Shown piece by piece: positions 12,449-23,700 of a DNA stretch of 64,000 nucleotides. The number at the start of each line of letters is the position of its first letter. The first letter of the stretch is position 1. Position numbers and translations under genes: made by a program. Under the pieces are notes generated by a model, which was given only the letters and a program-made list of their open reading frames with translations, was not told the DNA's origin and did not search any database. The stretch is from assembly GCF_018139145.2 (NCBI RefSeq), contig NC_059500.1:52880663-52944662 (forward strand). The letters are read 5' to 3'. This DNA comes from Gymnogyps californianus. Taxonomy: Eukaryota > Chordata > Aves > Accipitriformes > Cathartidae.

Positions 12449-13090
12449 GCCAATCAAAAGTCAGAGTAGGAAATGAAAACAAATCTTAAAACACCTTCCC
12501 CCCACCCTTCCCTTCTTCCCACGCTCAACTTAACTCCCAAATTCTCTACCTCCTCCCCCTGAGCGGCACAGGGGGACAGGGAATGGGGGTTGCTGTCAGT
12601 TCGTCACACATTGTCTTTGCCTCTCCTTCCTCCTCACACTCTTCCCCTGCTCCATCATGGGGACCCTCCACAGGAGACAGTCTTCCATGAACTTCTCCAA
12701 CGTGGGGCCTTCCCATAGGGTGCAATCCTTCAGGAACAGACTGCTATAATGTCGGTCCCCCACAGGGTCACAAGTCCTGCCAGAAAACCTACTCCATCGC
12801 GGGCTCTCCAGGGGGTCACAGCCTTCTTCGGGTGCATCCACCTGCTCCTTTGTGGGGTCCTCCACAGGCTGCAGGTGGATATCTGCTCCCCTGTAAACCT
12901 GGAGGACAGCCTGCTTCACCAAGGTCTTCACCACGGTCTTCACCACAGGCTGCAGGGGAATCTCTGCTCTGGCACCTGGAGCACCTCCTCCCCCTCCTTC
13001 TTCACTGACCTTGGTGTCCACATAGTTGTTTCTCTCACATATTCACACTCCTTACTTCCAGCTGCTGTTGCGCAGCGATTTTTTCCCCTT

Positions 13091-13098
13091 CTTAAATA
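13091..13098 (-). promoter_or_regulatory. TATA box of the 12261-13278 LTR
   Basis: Read on the minus strand the site is TATTTAAG. It sits in the upstream part of the LTR, before the GC-rich transcribed region, with the polyadenylation signal about 650 bp downstream. Whether it is still active cannot be judged from sequence. Confidence 0.5.
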
Positions 13099-13279
13099 TG
13101 CTATCACAGCGGCACTGCCACCGTCACTGATTGGCTCAGCTTTGGCCAGCAGCGGGTCCATCTTGGAGCTGGCTGGCACTGGCTCTGTAAGACATGGTGA
13201 AAGCTTCTGGCATCTTCTCATAGAATCCACCCCTGTAGCCCCCCTGCTACCAAAACCTTGCCATACAAACCCAATAGAT

Positions 13280-14040
13280 AGAGGAAGTCTGAAAATTACA
13301 ACTTCATATCCCCACCTTCCCCCTTCCTCCTTTCACCTGCCCACTTCCTCCTGTCTCTCTTCCTTTCCATGTCTGTCTCCCTCTCCTCTCTCTTCTTTTT
13401 CTGTTTCCCTGTAGAGAGGACCAATTTAGAGTACTTTGTATGAATTTCTAGTTTCTAGTGCAGTCAAGAGGATACTGGTGAGAACAAAACTCAGGGAATT
13501 CCTTTCAGTGAGGCCTCTACTCATTTGTGAGCAATGTTTCTATTTTCTCTTCACATCTGCAAGAATCGGTGATATGTTATCTACTGATAATTTTCTATTA
13601 TCTTTATCAGATCACAGAAAATATTTTCAGGTTCATAGACTTCAGATCGAATATTTCCAAAAATAGGCAGCCAAACTTTCTAAAAACAAGTTAAGGATAC
13701 CAGTCTTTTTGGAAGCAATTAAATAAAGCAAACTTGAAGTTTCTAGGACATCAAAGTTTCAGCGTACGACATACAAGTTGGAACTAGTACCAGCTGGTGA
13801 AGTTACTCTGATTTTTTTTTTTTTTTTTTCTTTTTCTACCAACTCTTGGTCCCTTTTCCTTCCCCCCCCCATCTGTATATAACTACAAACTTCGAAAATT
13901 TTACTTGGATAATCATTTAAGTCGTCCAAAAGATGTACATGATGCTGGAATGATAATGGGAAGACTAGATCAGAATTTTCCTTTAAATAGAAATCAAAAT
14001 TCAACTTTGATTCTCCACCAAGCCTGACATAATGAAGGTG
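13280..14040. other. Noncoding sequence between LTR and CR1
   Basis: A pyrimidine-rich patch (about 13310-13415) follows the LTR. A T18 run (13812-13829) and a C9 run (13862-13870) lie before the CR1 copy. I see no gene. Confidence 0.6.
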
Positions 14041-14044
14041 TTTG

Positions 14045-15040
14045 AGAAATTAGTCAGCAGTGGGGTTTCCCAGGGCTCAATTTTAGGGCTAGTGCTCTTT
14101 AATGTTTTTATAAATTATCTGGACGCAGGGGTTGAATGTACATTAAGTTTGCCGATGATACTAAACTAGGAGGAGCTGTGGACTCCCTCGAGGGTAGAGA
14201 GGCCTTATAGAGAGATCTGGATAGACTAGAGAGCTGGGCAATTACCAACTGTATGAAATTTAACAAGAGCAAGTGCGGGATTCTCCACCTGGGATGGGAT
14301 AATCCTGGTTACACATACAAATTGGGGGATGAGAGGCTGGAGAGCAGCCCTGTGGAAAGAGATCTGGGGGTTTGGGTTGATGGCAAGTTAAATATGATTC
14401 AACAGTGTGCCCTGGCAGCCAAAAGAGCCAACCATGTCCTGGGGTGCATCAAGCACAGCGTCGCTAGCCAGTCAAGGGAGGTGATTGTCCCACTCTACAC
14501 TGCACTTGTGAGGCCCCACCTCGAGTACTGTGTGCAGTTTTGGGTGCCTCAATATAAGAAGGACATCAAACTATTGGAGTATGTCCAAAGGAGGGAGACC
14601 AAGATGGTGAAAGGTCTCGAGGGCAAGACTTACGAGGAGTGGCTGAGGTGACTTGGTCTGCTCACCTTGGAGAAGAGAAGGCTGAAGGGTCACCTCATCG
14701 CAGTCTCCAACTTCCTCAAGGGAGGCAGTGGAGGGGGAGGTGCTGATCTCCTGTCTCTGGTGACCAGCGATAGGACATGAGGAAATGGAATGAAGCTGCA
14801 TCAGGGGAGGTTCAAATTGGACATTAGGAAAATGTTCTTCAATGAGGGGGTGGTCGGTGACTGGAACAGGCTCCCCAGGGAAGTGGTCACGGCACCAAGC
14901 CTGTCAGAGTTCAAGGAGCGTCTGGACGACGCTCTTAGTCATATGGTTTAGTTTCAGGGAGTCCTGCGAGGAGCAGGAAGTTGGACTCAATGATCCTTAT
15001 AGATCCCTTCCAACTTGAGATATTCTATGAGTCTATGATT
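14045..15040 (+). mobile_element. CR1 LINE, 5'-truncated copy 1, plus strand
   Basis: The copy begins inside the reverse transcriptase (RT) domain of CR1 ORF2 and runs to a normal CR1 3' end. That end has a GGACTCAATGATCC-type motif and two TTCTATGA-like octamer units at about 15021-15040. CR1 is the dominant LINE of birds, is almost always 5'-truncated and usually lacks target-site duplications, as here. The copy is old: it carries frameshifts and in-frame stops. No second CR1 fragment abuts it. Confidence 0.95.
14062..14800 (+). pseudogene. CR1 ORF2 reverse transcriptase remnant (copy 1)
   Basis: This is the C-terminal part of the CR1 ORF2 protein, which normally carries an endonuclease followed by a reverse transcriptase used for target-primed reverse transcription. 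Motif B is seen as a VSQGS-like segment (14065 on), with Ser in place of the usual Pro. The catalytic FADD motif is intact at 14148-14159. A short deletion between them shifts the frame. A TAG at 14208-14210 interrupts the frame after FADD. The longest open piece, 14253-14651, holds the C-terminal [16 protein letters not shown] block. It ends in a TGA where related copies have CGA, typical of CpG decay, and a further TGA occurs near 14777. The copy cannot make a functional enzyme. Confidence 0.9.
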
Positions 15041-17525
15041 TTTTTCTCATGCTTTGATTGAGACGTAGTTTTCCTCCCAGCCTTTCAAAGAAGCTGTGCT
15101 GGAATTGTCTTCATACCAAGTTTCATATGGAAACTAATTTTTATGTGTAATTCTGAGCAACTATAATGTTTCCACTTGGCACAGTATCTTTTTTTCTTTT
15201 CTTCAGTCATCTTCCAGTGCACAGAAAAGATTTTGCTCAAAGAAGCTGTGAAAGTCTTCATAAATTACTGGCCAAAAATGGAGAGATTTTACAAGAGAAA
15301 AGGTTTAGAGAACAATGGTTGTATAGCAGACTCGAGGGTGCTAGAAATGATGAGAAGTGTAAGAGGTATGATGACAGGTTTGACAACATATTCTATTTTA
15401 CAGCTAAATTACGCCACTCATGAAAAAATTTCATGGAGTGAAAACATTGTCCAGTAACTCTTCTAGCATCTTCTCACATAGTTATAAATTATTACAGAAA
15501 ATAATTGTTTTTCCTTCATTGCCCTGGTTTCTGGTCCTGAGTTGCAGAATAGTCAGAATTTGCTTAGACTTGCAGACAAAAATAGAAATGTCCACTGTGC
15601 AACTGGAAGCTTTCTGATGAACAATCATATACAGGTGCAACATGAATGGTACAAGACAGGAAAAGGAGGCAAATCACCAATGTAATTAGCCTTTGCCTTG
15701 CTGTAAATATCTGATTCTACCCATTTTGAAAGCAAAAAATAGTTAAACACATTTTCAGCAAAACTTAGGCCAGATATAACACCATCATGCTACCCTCAAA
15801 TGAACTGTGCCTAATCCATTTGCTGTAACATGCAGCTAATTCACTGTTTCTGGCATCTCAACTTTTTCATTTCTTGTTATGTTTACTTAACAGGTAAGGT
15901 TTATCCCAAGATTTATCTGAGCAAAGAATTCAGCAATTCCTTTTGCACTATCATTGAGATGAAGAAAAATTTAGGTTTTCTTCCATAGGAAAGACCCTGA
16001 TCTTCAAAGAACCTTCATCTATGTTACTCATACGTATGTTGGCATTATTAAAGATGCGCATGATCTGATTAGGACTTTAGTGGATCTTTCTAGGCATGGA
16101 CTGCTCTTTTTAGAAGAACTGGCAATGCTCATTCTCTCAACCCAGCCAAATGCTTTCTTTACTTTACCTTAACTCCCTGTTCCTAAAGCTGTTTTGAAGG
16201 TGTTACTTTTATTTCACCACATTGACTGCAAAAGGGCTACATGCAAAAGTACCTGCACATAAAAAGAGGTTCATATGCTGTCCATTTTTACAATTCTTAT
16301 TTTAATATAAAAGGATTCTTGTATAGTTTTTCTATATGCAGGTATTCACACATGGCTCCAATCCATTTCATTCAGATGAGTGAATTCATATCAATTTGAC
16401 TAAGAGTTGTGCAACTAAATCCACATGAAAGTGCTCTTCCTAATGCAAATGGAAACCAAGCTACGGCTCTGTACCTTGTTTTCTTTGCTTTCTGTTTTTT
16501 GACTGGCAGACACTAGTTTGTGTATTGAGAGCTAACACATAGGAAATCTCCTAAAACATGAAGAATTGCAATACAAGAAACTACAAGGACAGATGTGTGG
16601 ATGCTTAGTATTCCTTTTATGAAAATCATATTGATGATTTTTATAACACTTCAGAAGAGCAGTATTTTAATTTTGAGCAAACTCTTTTGTCTAAAAAATA
16701 CATACATGCATTTATACACACATGTCATCCAGCTAATATCCAAATATACAAACTGGCCTCTGCTTTTTGGACAAAATTCATCAGCCTGAAAATTCTTTCA
16801 ATAAAGAAAAATAATACCAAAAGACAGGGCAAATTCAGACTGTTTCTATTATCAGCCAGTAACTTTTTTTTTCACATTCCAGCTTCTTGATAGGCTTAGT
16901 GAACTTATCATAATGCTTGGAGAAAACAAGCCCAGTTCAACATAGGGACAAAACTCAGCATTTTAATTACTTTCCCCTCAGTAAAATAGTTAGAATAATA
17001 CCACAAATGACAATTCTTTTTTTTTTTCTTTTAATCCTTAGCTTTAACAATCTTTCTTTAGCAGAAGAAGAGGGATTTTAAGAAATGTATCAAAAGAGGT
17101 TGGCAAAATAGATGCTGTTTCAAGACTCCCTCCATCCACCCTGATACTCATCAGTTTTCTGTGTAAGGGCAATAAGAAAGGCTCTTTGGACTGCTGGCAT
17201 GGAAAGTATGTGCCTATATGCACTTTTTTCCTCTCAGACATCCTCATTGTTTTTTAAATAATCAAACTTCTACCATGCTAGTGTCATTGACTGTCCACTT
17301 TTTGTGCCAAGGCCATTTGTCAGGGGCCAGGCTTCCTAACAACACGTCATTTGCTTTCAGGATGGAAGAGTGTGGATGTAAATAAATATAACATTCTGTG
17401 ACTTTTTGGAGCATTAAACTCAGAGACAAATGTTTACATGCTGTATTCAGAAGCAATGTGTCAACAATATAGTATGATTAACCTGTTTGGACAAACAAGG
17501 ATTGGAATTCATACAGTGTCAATAC
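15041..17525. other. Noncoding sequence, no gene recognised
   Basis: Only short overlapping open frames (93 codons or fewer) occur, without recognisable domains. There are T-rich runs near 15188 and 17018. I see nothing else to annotate. Confidence 0.6.
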
Positions 17526-17529
17526 ACGG

Positions 17530-17650
17530 TTTACTGTTGGATTGATAGCACTGCCCAGAGACGCCTTCCATACTGTTTGACGAGCACTGTTATAAACAAA
17601 ATCTCGATCCCAAAGAACATGCAATCTAATGTGAAACAAAGAGATCATAA
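17530..17650 (+). mobile_element. Ancient CR1/L3-like 3'-end relic
   Basis: The segment resembles an old amniote LINE/SINE tail. It has 'gagcactgttataaacaaa', then a 'cccaaagaacatgcaatcta' block that corresponds to the GAAGAGCTTACAATCTA-type motif of L3/CR1-derived repeats. This is recognition from memory at high divergence, so the family name is tentative. Confidence 0.4.
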
Positions 17651-17654
17651 GTGA

Positions 17655-20600
17655 TTATTGCAAACAGCAGGCATGAAGGAGGAAGTGTGGCAAGAGCAAA
17701 TCTGAACAGTTCTGTGCACTATCGATACAGTCTGAATCAATTTCTTTTCCTTAAATAAATAAATATAAGCTCTGTCAGACTGCAGCTCACCTAGTAAGAT
17801 TAGTGGCTGATTCCTTGCAGACCATGCAACTGTGATGCATAGTTGTGCAGGGATTGACAGCAGGATGTGATATGGTATGGTTTGTCACAGGAACTAATAC
17901 CAGGGAAGAGGAAAGGAGACTGTTATGTACAGAAGCATAGAGAAAGTTGTGGTGCCACTGAATACTCAGTCATTCAGGGGTTTACCACTATAGACCTGAA
18001 GGGAAAAGCAAAAAAAATTGATTAAACAGAAAGGTTATAGTTGTGAAGGGCGTTGAAGGTGGGCATGAGACATTTGCATACGATGCTATGGAAAATGAGG
18101 AGATAATAAAGACATTCAGATAGGAATAATATAGAGTGACAAGCAAAGAGGATGTTCTTAGGTGATGCATTTTGAAGGGATTGAAAAGTTCCCAACTTGC
18201 ATAATGACATGTTAGTGATGAGCACTTTAAAGGTCAAAGCAGCATTTTTATCTGTGAACCTTCTGATCCCCATGAATTATCCCCAAACCAACAAATTCAC
18301 CAGGGTTAAAATAAATTTCCTCAAGGTCAGCACATTCTGCAAATAGAATAACATACAGACTTCTTTGGCTAATATGATCCCAAATTAGCACAATATGCAA
18401 TCTGTAAGAGACTGCATATTTAATGCATTGGAGGGAAAAACAGATTTAGTTTTTACAAGATTAAATAAAGCCAAAATAAAACTGCTTTAAAGGAGTAAAT
18501 AAATGATTCATTACTTTGTGTCTGATAGTTGTCAAAAGGCCAGGGAGATAATGGCTTTGGATTTTCCTGCAAGGACCATCAATGCTTTTGGCATCTATCA
18601 TGTTCAGAGCTCAGCTTGTTTCAGTGGATACACATGATGGCTGCATTTGTGTGTAGCACAGCCCTGTAGGAGTGGATCTAAAGCACAGAACAGCAGCTGC
18701 AGAGGGTTCAATGCCCATGCAATAAGTATATCAGGAGAGTTTATTTCTGGCTCCCTGTTGCCTGGTCCCAAGGATCCAATGTCCATTAGCAGCTCAAACA
18801 CTTTGGATGTGTTCCTAGACTACCACTTCTGGTTTAGCTCTGCCTGAAAGAAAACCGGTTCATGCACTTTGTAACTACTTGGTGATGTGAACCATAACAC
18901 AGTGAGTGATCCAGAGATCTGAGTCAAAAGTGCAGCCATGATCTGAACCAGAGTAATGCACACATGTGTCACACAGATTCACTGAGGTGGATCTGGCCCT
19001 CGTTCCCTGATGGAAGATTTATTTTCTCCCCTATAGCTTCTACACTTTGCAAAATCTGCAGTGCATCACAGCCCCACTATCAAACAGCCTCTAGGCATAA
19101 GCTGTAAGTGGCTCTCCTTGTTCCTTTAGAATATGTTATTATAAATGCTAATTTCACCATTCCTGCACATACTTGATGAAATGATTAAGTGAACTTTCTA
19201 GACACTAGCCAGGAAACACTAAATTTGGAAATTATTCAGACTCTCTGGAGATAAGCAGAAGCATGAGAGACAGCATTATGTTACCAGAGCTGGAAACCTG
19301 AGTGAAAAAGATTAAGGGGCAAATACTTCTTGTCAAACATAGGGGTGGATAAGTGAAAGGAATAGTGAGAAGAGAATTTCAGTTTTAGACAGTTATATAA
19401 ATGAAATTCCAATCACAGCACTCGTGAATAAAAATTAAATCAAGTGATAAGTGATAAACATTACTTTTCTTTCATCCAGATGGTCCCTATCACTGGGTAG
19501 TAAGGAAGAGACAGTGTAAAAGACAAGACTAGAGGAAGAATACCCTCTAAAAAGCAATGACAGGAAGAGATTACATGCTTCCCTTAACTGTATTGCTAAT
19601 TCCTGAGGTAAAGGAGAATCATACATTTAGAAAGGTTCCATTCTTCATTCCCTGGTAAGACAAAGCTGTAGAAGCATCCCTCAGTGGTCTTCTCTCCCTT
19701 TCCGTACTACAGGCTCTCAATCATTTGCCTTCATGTTCAGTCTCAAAGTCCTACTAAAGGCTACAGTGCTGTTCAAATAGAAATGCACAGGACATTATTC
19801 ATTTCAACAGGCATTGGGAGAACTGAATTGAAATTCAGGGTGGAAGAATTCGTGGGACAGTGTGTAATTTCCTGCAGTGCAGGTCAGTGGGAGCTGTATG
19901 TATCCTGCTGGCAGAATCTGGCTCTAGAGCTATCAGACAGTGTGGCCAGTTTTGTGCTTTTTATGTGCTGCTTCTGCTCCTCTTAGAATTCAAAACCTTC
20001 TCATATAAATCATGGATTTTCTTTTACCTAACAAAATTTTTGCAAATTCTAGTTCTGAGATTATGTTACTTATCCTTTATATTTATCATATACATTTTCA
20101 TTTAAAATGTTAAGATAGTTTATTTTAATGAAATTATGAAAGCAAACTTGTTGTTTTTTTTCCTCTGACAGCCTTTAGTTTTCCCTTGGCACAGTGTCAT
20201 ATGATTGCTTCACTGCATAGTCTGTAATCAACACTGAAAATTAAAATAAAAACAGGATTGACAGAAAGAAAAAAGTAGATTGTACTTTAATCTTCCACTT
20301 GTGCTCCTCTTCTGCTCTCTCCACCTTCCATTTCATCTCCTCCTCACTGTTCAGCCATTCTGGCTCTGTTTTTCTTTCAGCCCTGTTAATAATCTTCAGT
20401 TAGTCTCTCTCTCTCCTTTACACAGTGCTGCTTTTTATCTCCTTGGTATTGCTTGATCCCAACATTGTAATAAAGCTCATCTAGGCTGATGAATTAAAGC
20501 ATTAGTACATCTGACTGATGTTTACTCTCAAATAAAGTTATTTCTCCCTCTTGCCCTTGCCGCCATACCCTCTGCTTTTCCTCTTAAATGAGGCTTAGCT

Positions 20601-20690
20601 TTGTATGGTTCTGCCTTTTCTTTGCAAATGTAAATTGATAGTTTAAGGATATTCGCAGCCTCAGAGTTTTAAAAAAGTTTTAATTTAGCT
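17655..20690. other. Noncoding sequence, no gene recognised
   Basis: The open frames are 100 codons or shorter and lack recognisable features. No clear repeat boundaries are visible. Confidence 0.6.
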
Positions 20691-20694
20691 TTTA

Positions 20695-20765
20695 TTAGGT
20701 GCTGGGCAGCATAGTGCCAGACTGTGTACACAGTTAAACAACAAGAGCTCTCTCAGGGGAGTATA
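20695..20765 (+). mobile_element. Possible ancient L3/CR1-like relic
   Basis: The order 'aggtgctgggcagc', 'agttaaacaacaagagct' recalls the conserved 3' region of old CR1/L3-related repeats (GGTGCTGTACA, then GTAAACAACA, then AGAGCTTA). The match is short and divergent. Confidence 0.3.
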
Positions 20766-20769
20766 TTGT

Positions 20770-23700
20770 TGCAAGCTTCGACATCTATATGCAAATTAGA
20801 CTTTCCGTATTTGCTATCAGTTACAACAGAAATTTTCCACCCAGGCAAGACTTTTTTTTTCTTTAGCTATCTAAAATAGTGACAAGCCCTGAAGAAAATA
20901 GTCTGGTCTCACTGGCTGCAAAAGTTAGAGAAACTGTATTTGTTTTAGGGATTTTTTTTTTTTAAGAGGCAGGCTACCCTAAAGCAGGGCTATACTACAG
21001 TTGCATAATATTCCTGGAGAAATAAGGGGGAACACTGAAGTCCCTGCATCAGCATTGAAAGGAAGTGATATCAAAAGACTTTTGTTATTTGACATGGGGA
21101 GACGGAATCCTAAGAACAAAGAATGTTTTAATAAAATTTCTTGGGTGTGGGACTCTAAAATGAAGCAGGTACCCTCTGTTCTAAAGGCTGTCCTAAACAG
21201 TCTTTCTGTTGATGTTGTGGATTCCTGGAGCTGAATCCCATGGAAGGACATCCAAGCAAAGCAACAGTTACTTGACTGGTGGCCCTTGGAGGCTGAGCAG
21301 GTAAGCTGTATTGTAGGTCTCTGAGGGTAAAGCACAGCCCTTTGAAAGATGTGCCCTTCTCTGTTGCCCCAGAAAAGGTAAGTGTAGTTTCTAGGAGGAT
21401 AAACATGTTTTAATTTCCATGTTACAACTAAACTGTTGAAATTGACGTCTGAGACCCCCATGAAAGATATCCACATTACTCACACTGTACGTGGGCACTG
21501 CAATATGCAATAGGCATTGATCTGGCACATACTGAATCTAGAGCTAGCTGTTAGTAGATCTGCTTTTGTATTTTTCTTTGCATTTCCTTGCTTTGACAAT
21601 GTTTCTCATTTTGGTTTTTTTTTCACCTCTATCCAATTTATGCAACAGAATAGTCACATCTGGCTGTAAAATGCAATCACCTTTTTCACGTGGGGCAATG
21701 ATGCACAAAAATAATTTTAATGATAAGTAGATACCAATTACAAACAATGAGTCACCAACAGTTTGAGAAGAAAGTGGTTCCAGTTCTTGAATTCATAAAG
21801 GAATAGTGCCTTTAAATACTTGATACCTGACAAATGCATCAACATTTATTTTTTGTCTTGTGCACCATCTTAGCATTTTCCCTTAAAGTGAAAAGGGGCC
21901 AATTTCTATCTTACCCATCTGCTGCTTCCCTTCATGCCCCTGCAGTTATTGCATTCCCAGTGGTGTGTTTCACAGCTTGCTGTGAGCAGGGCAGTATCTC
22001 GCTATTGGCTCTGAAAAGAAAGGAGATAGTAAAAGTAGGCAAACATGAAGTGCCAGCCTTTGAAGGGAGAGGTAAGGAGGTTGTCTGCAGGCTGGGCCAA
22101 GAAGTGGATGAAAACATGTCCACCTCACTGACCAGGAGCTGTGCACTCAGATTCTCAGATGTGGGAGGCTGGTGGGTTAGTAATCACAACCATACTGGTC
22201 TAAGGGCAACCACTGAGCTGGCTACCTATGGTGCCATCTTACTTTTAGGACATCTGACTTATGTTTGGCTACGTAATGATCCTGCAGGACACATGGCAGG
22301 GAGGTATGCTCCTGAGCCCATGCTGCAGGATGGAGCAAGTCAGTGCATATATAAGCTGTATTTGGATTAGAGTGTGGGCTCAGACAGGTATTCAAAATGA
22401 AATACAGACCTGCCGTGTGTTGTGTTTGGATCCTAAAAGGTAACATGCTACTGTGACAGAGCAACGTTTTGCTTGAAATGTGTCTATGACCTTGTTTGAA
22501 TAAGAGGTAACCCTGAACTGCTCTGGCTCTCAGTCTGTATCCAAAGTTTTCCAGTATTTGAGAGTAGTAGCGTGCATGAACTTGGGTCCATCCATCCTAG
22601 TGGAAAAAAAAAGTCTAGCCGTAATGTTTAGCTCCAGATAAAAAGTCTGAAGCTGCATAGTGTGGCTAGTTGCCTGGGAAGCTTTGGTTTGCTCTGTATG
22701 ATGTGTGACTGCCACTGATCCTCATTTCTAACCAGACCTTTCCTTTGAAGCAGAACTGTGCATTCTTGACTGATGGTCATCTTCTGACACCATCAGAATG
22801 TAGCTAGTTATGTGAAATGTTGTATTTCAAGACAGTTTTTGGTGTCTTCCTGAATCCCCAGCTTGCTTGCTGAGGGTTTCATGCTGCTCTACTCTGTACT
22901 ATGACATCCACTTAGAAACTTCCATGTTCACTGGACAGCTTGTTCCTTGAAAGAAAAGGCTGTTGAGGGATCCATTGTCCCAAGCATTTGTAGTCACATT
23001 ATTGAGCATGAGACTTAAAAAAACTCCTGTGAATGTTAATTGAAATGGCTTAGTTAAGATACGGTGCTACTGAATTATGTGCAAATCATGTCACTTCCCA
23101 ATGCAAGTGTCCACTCTAATTCTGCTGTTTGTTTTTGCTGGCTAAGTGGCAAGCCCATTTAAAGTTGCCATGGTGTGACGATTTAGCAGATGTATGTGCA
23201 CTTTATACATTAGTTTGTTTTCATGAACTACACATGCCACTGTGTCATATGTATAGCCTTCACTCTGCATTGCATCTTGGGAGGAGGTGAAGTAACATTC
23301 ACAGTTATGACTCTGAAAAGATCGTTGGCTAAGGAGCTTTAGAGCATGGAGTATTTTCATCTACATGAGGAGAAAAAGGAATAACTATGTTTTAGATGCA
23401 CAGGAAGGAACTGATCTGAAGATGCAGCCTTCTGCCAAGCACCAGGACAAGGTGAACAGTCCAGGGAGTTCACAAAGACAAAAGGCAGTCGGTGAACAAA
23501 AAACAGGAGGGCCTGCTTTTCTGACAGGGACATCCTTTTCAACTGTTGAAACAATATATGAAGAAGAGAATCCCCCCATCACAAGTTTGTGTAAAAATCT
23601 CCGTACGTGACAGACACGAAGAATAACAAGGCGCAGTGAATTTGAGGCAAAGGATGATATGAGGACCTACTAACTTTTTTTAAATCTGTGTATGTTGTGT

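Larger units (their letters stand above)
12261..13278 (-). mobile_element. Solo LTR of an avian endogenous retrovirus, minus strand (about 1 kb)
   Basis: The whole segment matches, from memory, an LTR family common in bird genomes. In minus orientation it starts near 13278 with a degraded TGTATTGGG-type end. It has a TATTTAAG TATA box (complement of 13091-13098) and an AATAAA polyadenylation signal (complement of 12443-12448), and it finishes at 12261 after ACCCACTGCT. Flanking pentamers CAAAG (12256-12260) and TAGAG (13279-13283) match at three of five positions and differ only by transitions, consistent with a decayed 5-bp target-site duplication. No internal retroviral genes remain, so it is a solo LTR left by recombination between two LTRs. 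Long frames inside it on both strands (141 and 221 codons) come from GC-rich LTR sequence and are not host genes. Confidence 0.8.

Noticed and set aside
12596..13021. 141-codon minus-strand frame as a host protein
   Set aside because: It lies wholly inside the solo LTR and is explained by GC-rich LTR sequence.
20979..21476. 165-codon minus-strand open frame as a gene
   Set aside because: It shows no recognisable family, no coding texture and no flanking splice or promoter signals.
21834..22370. 178-codon plus-strand open frame as a gene
   Set aside because: It has no domain, and the hydrophobic start is not followed by a convincing secreted protein. A few frames of this length are expected by chance in six frames over 64 kb.
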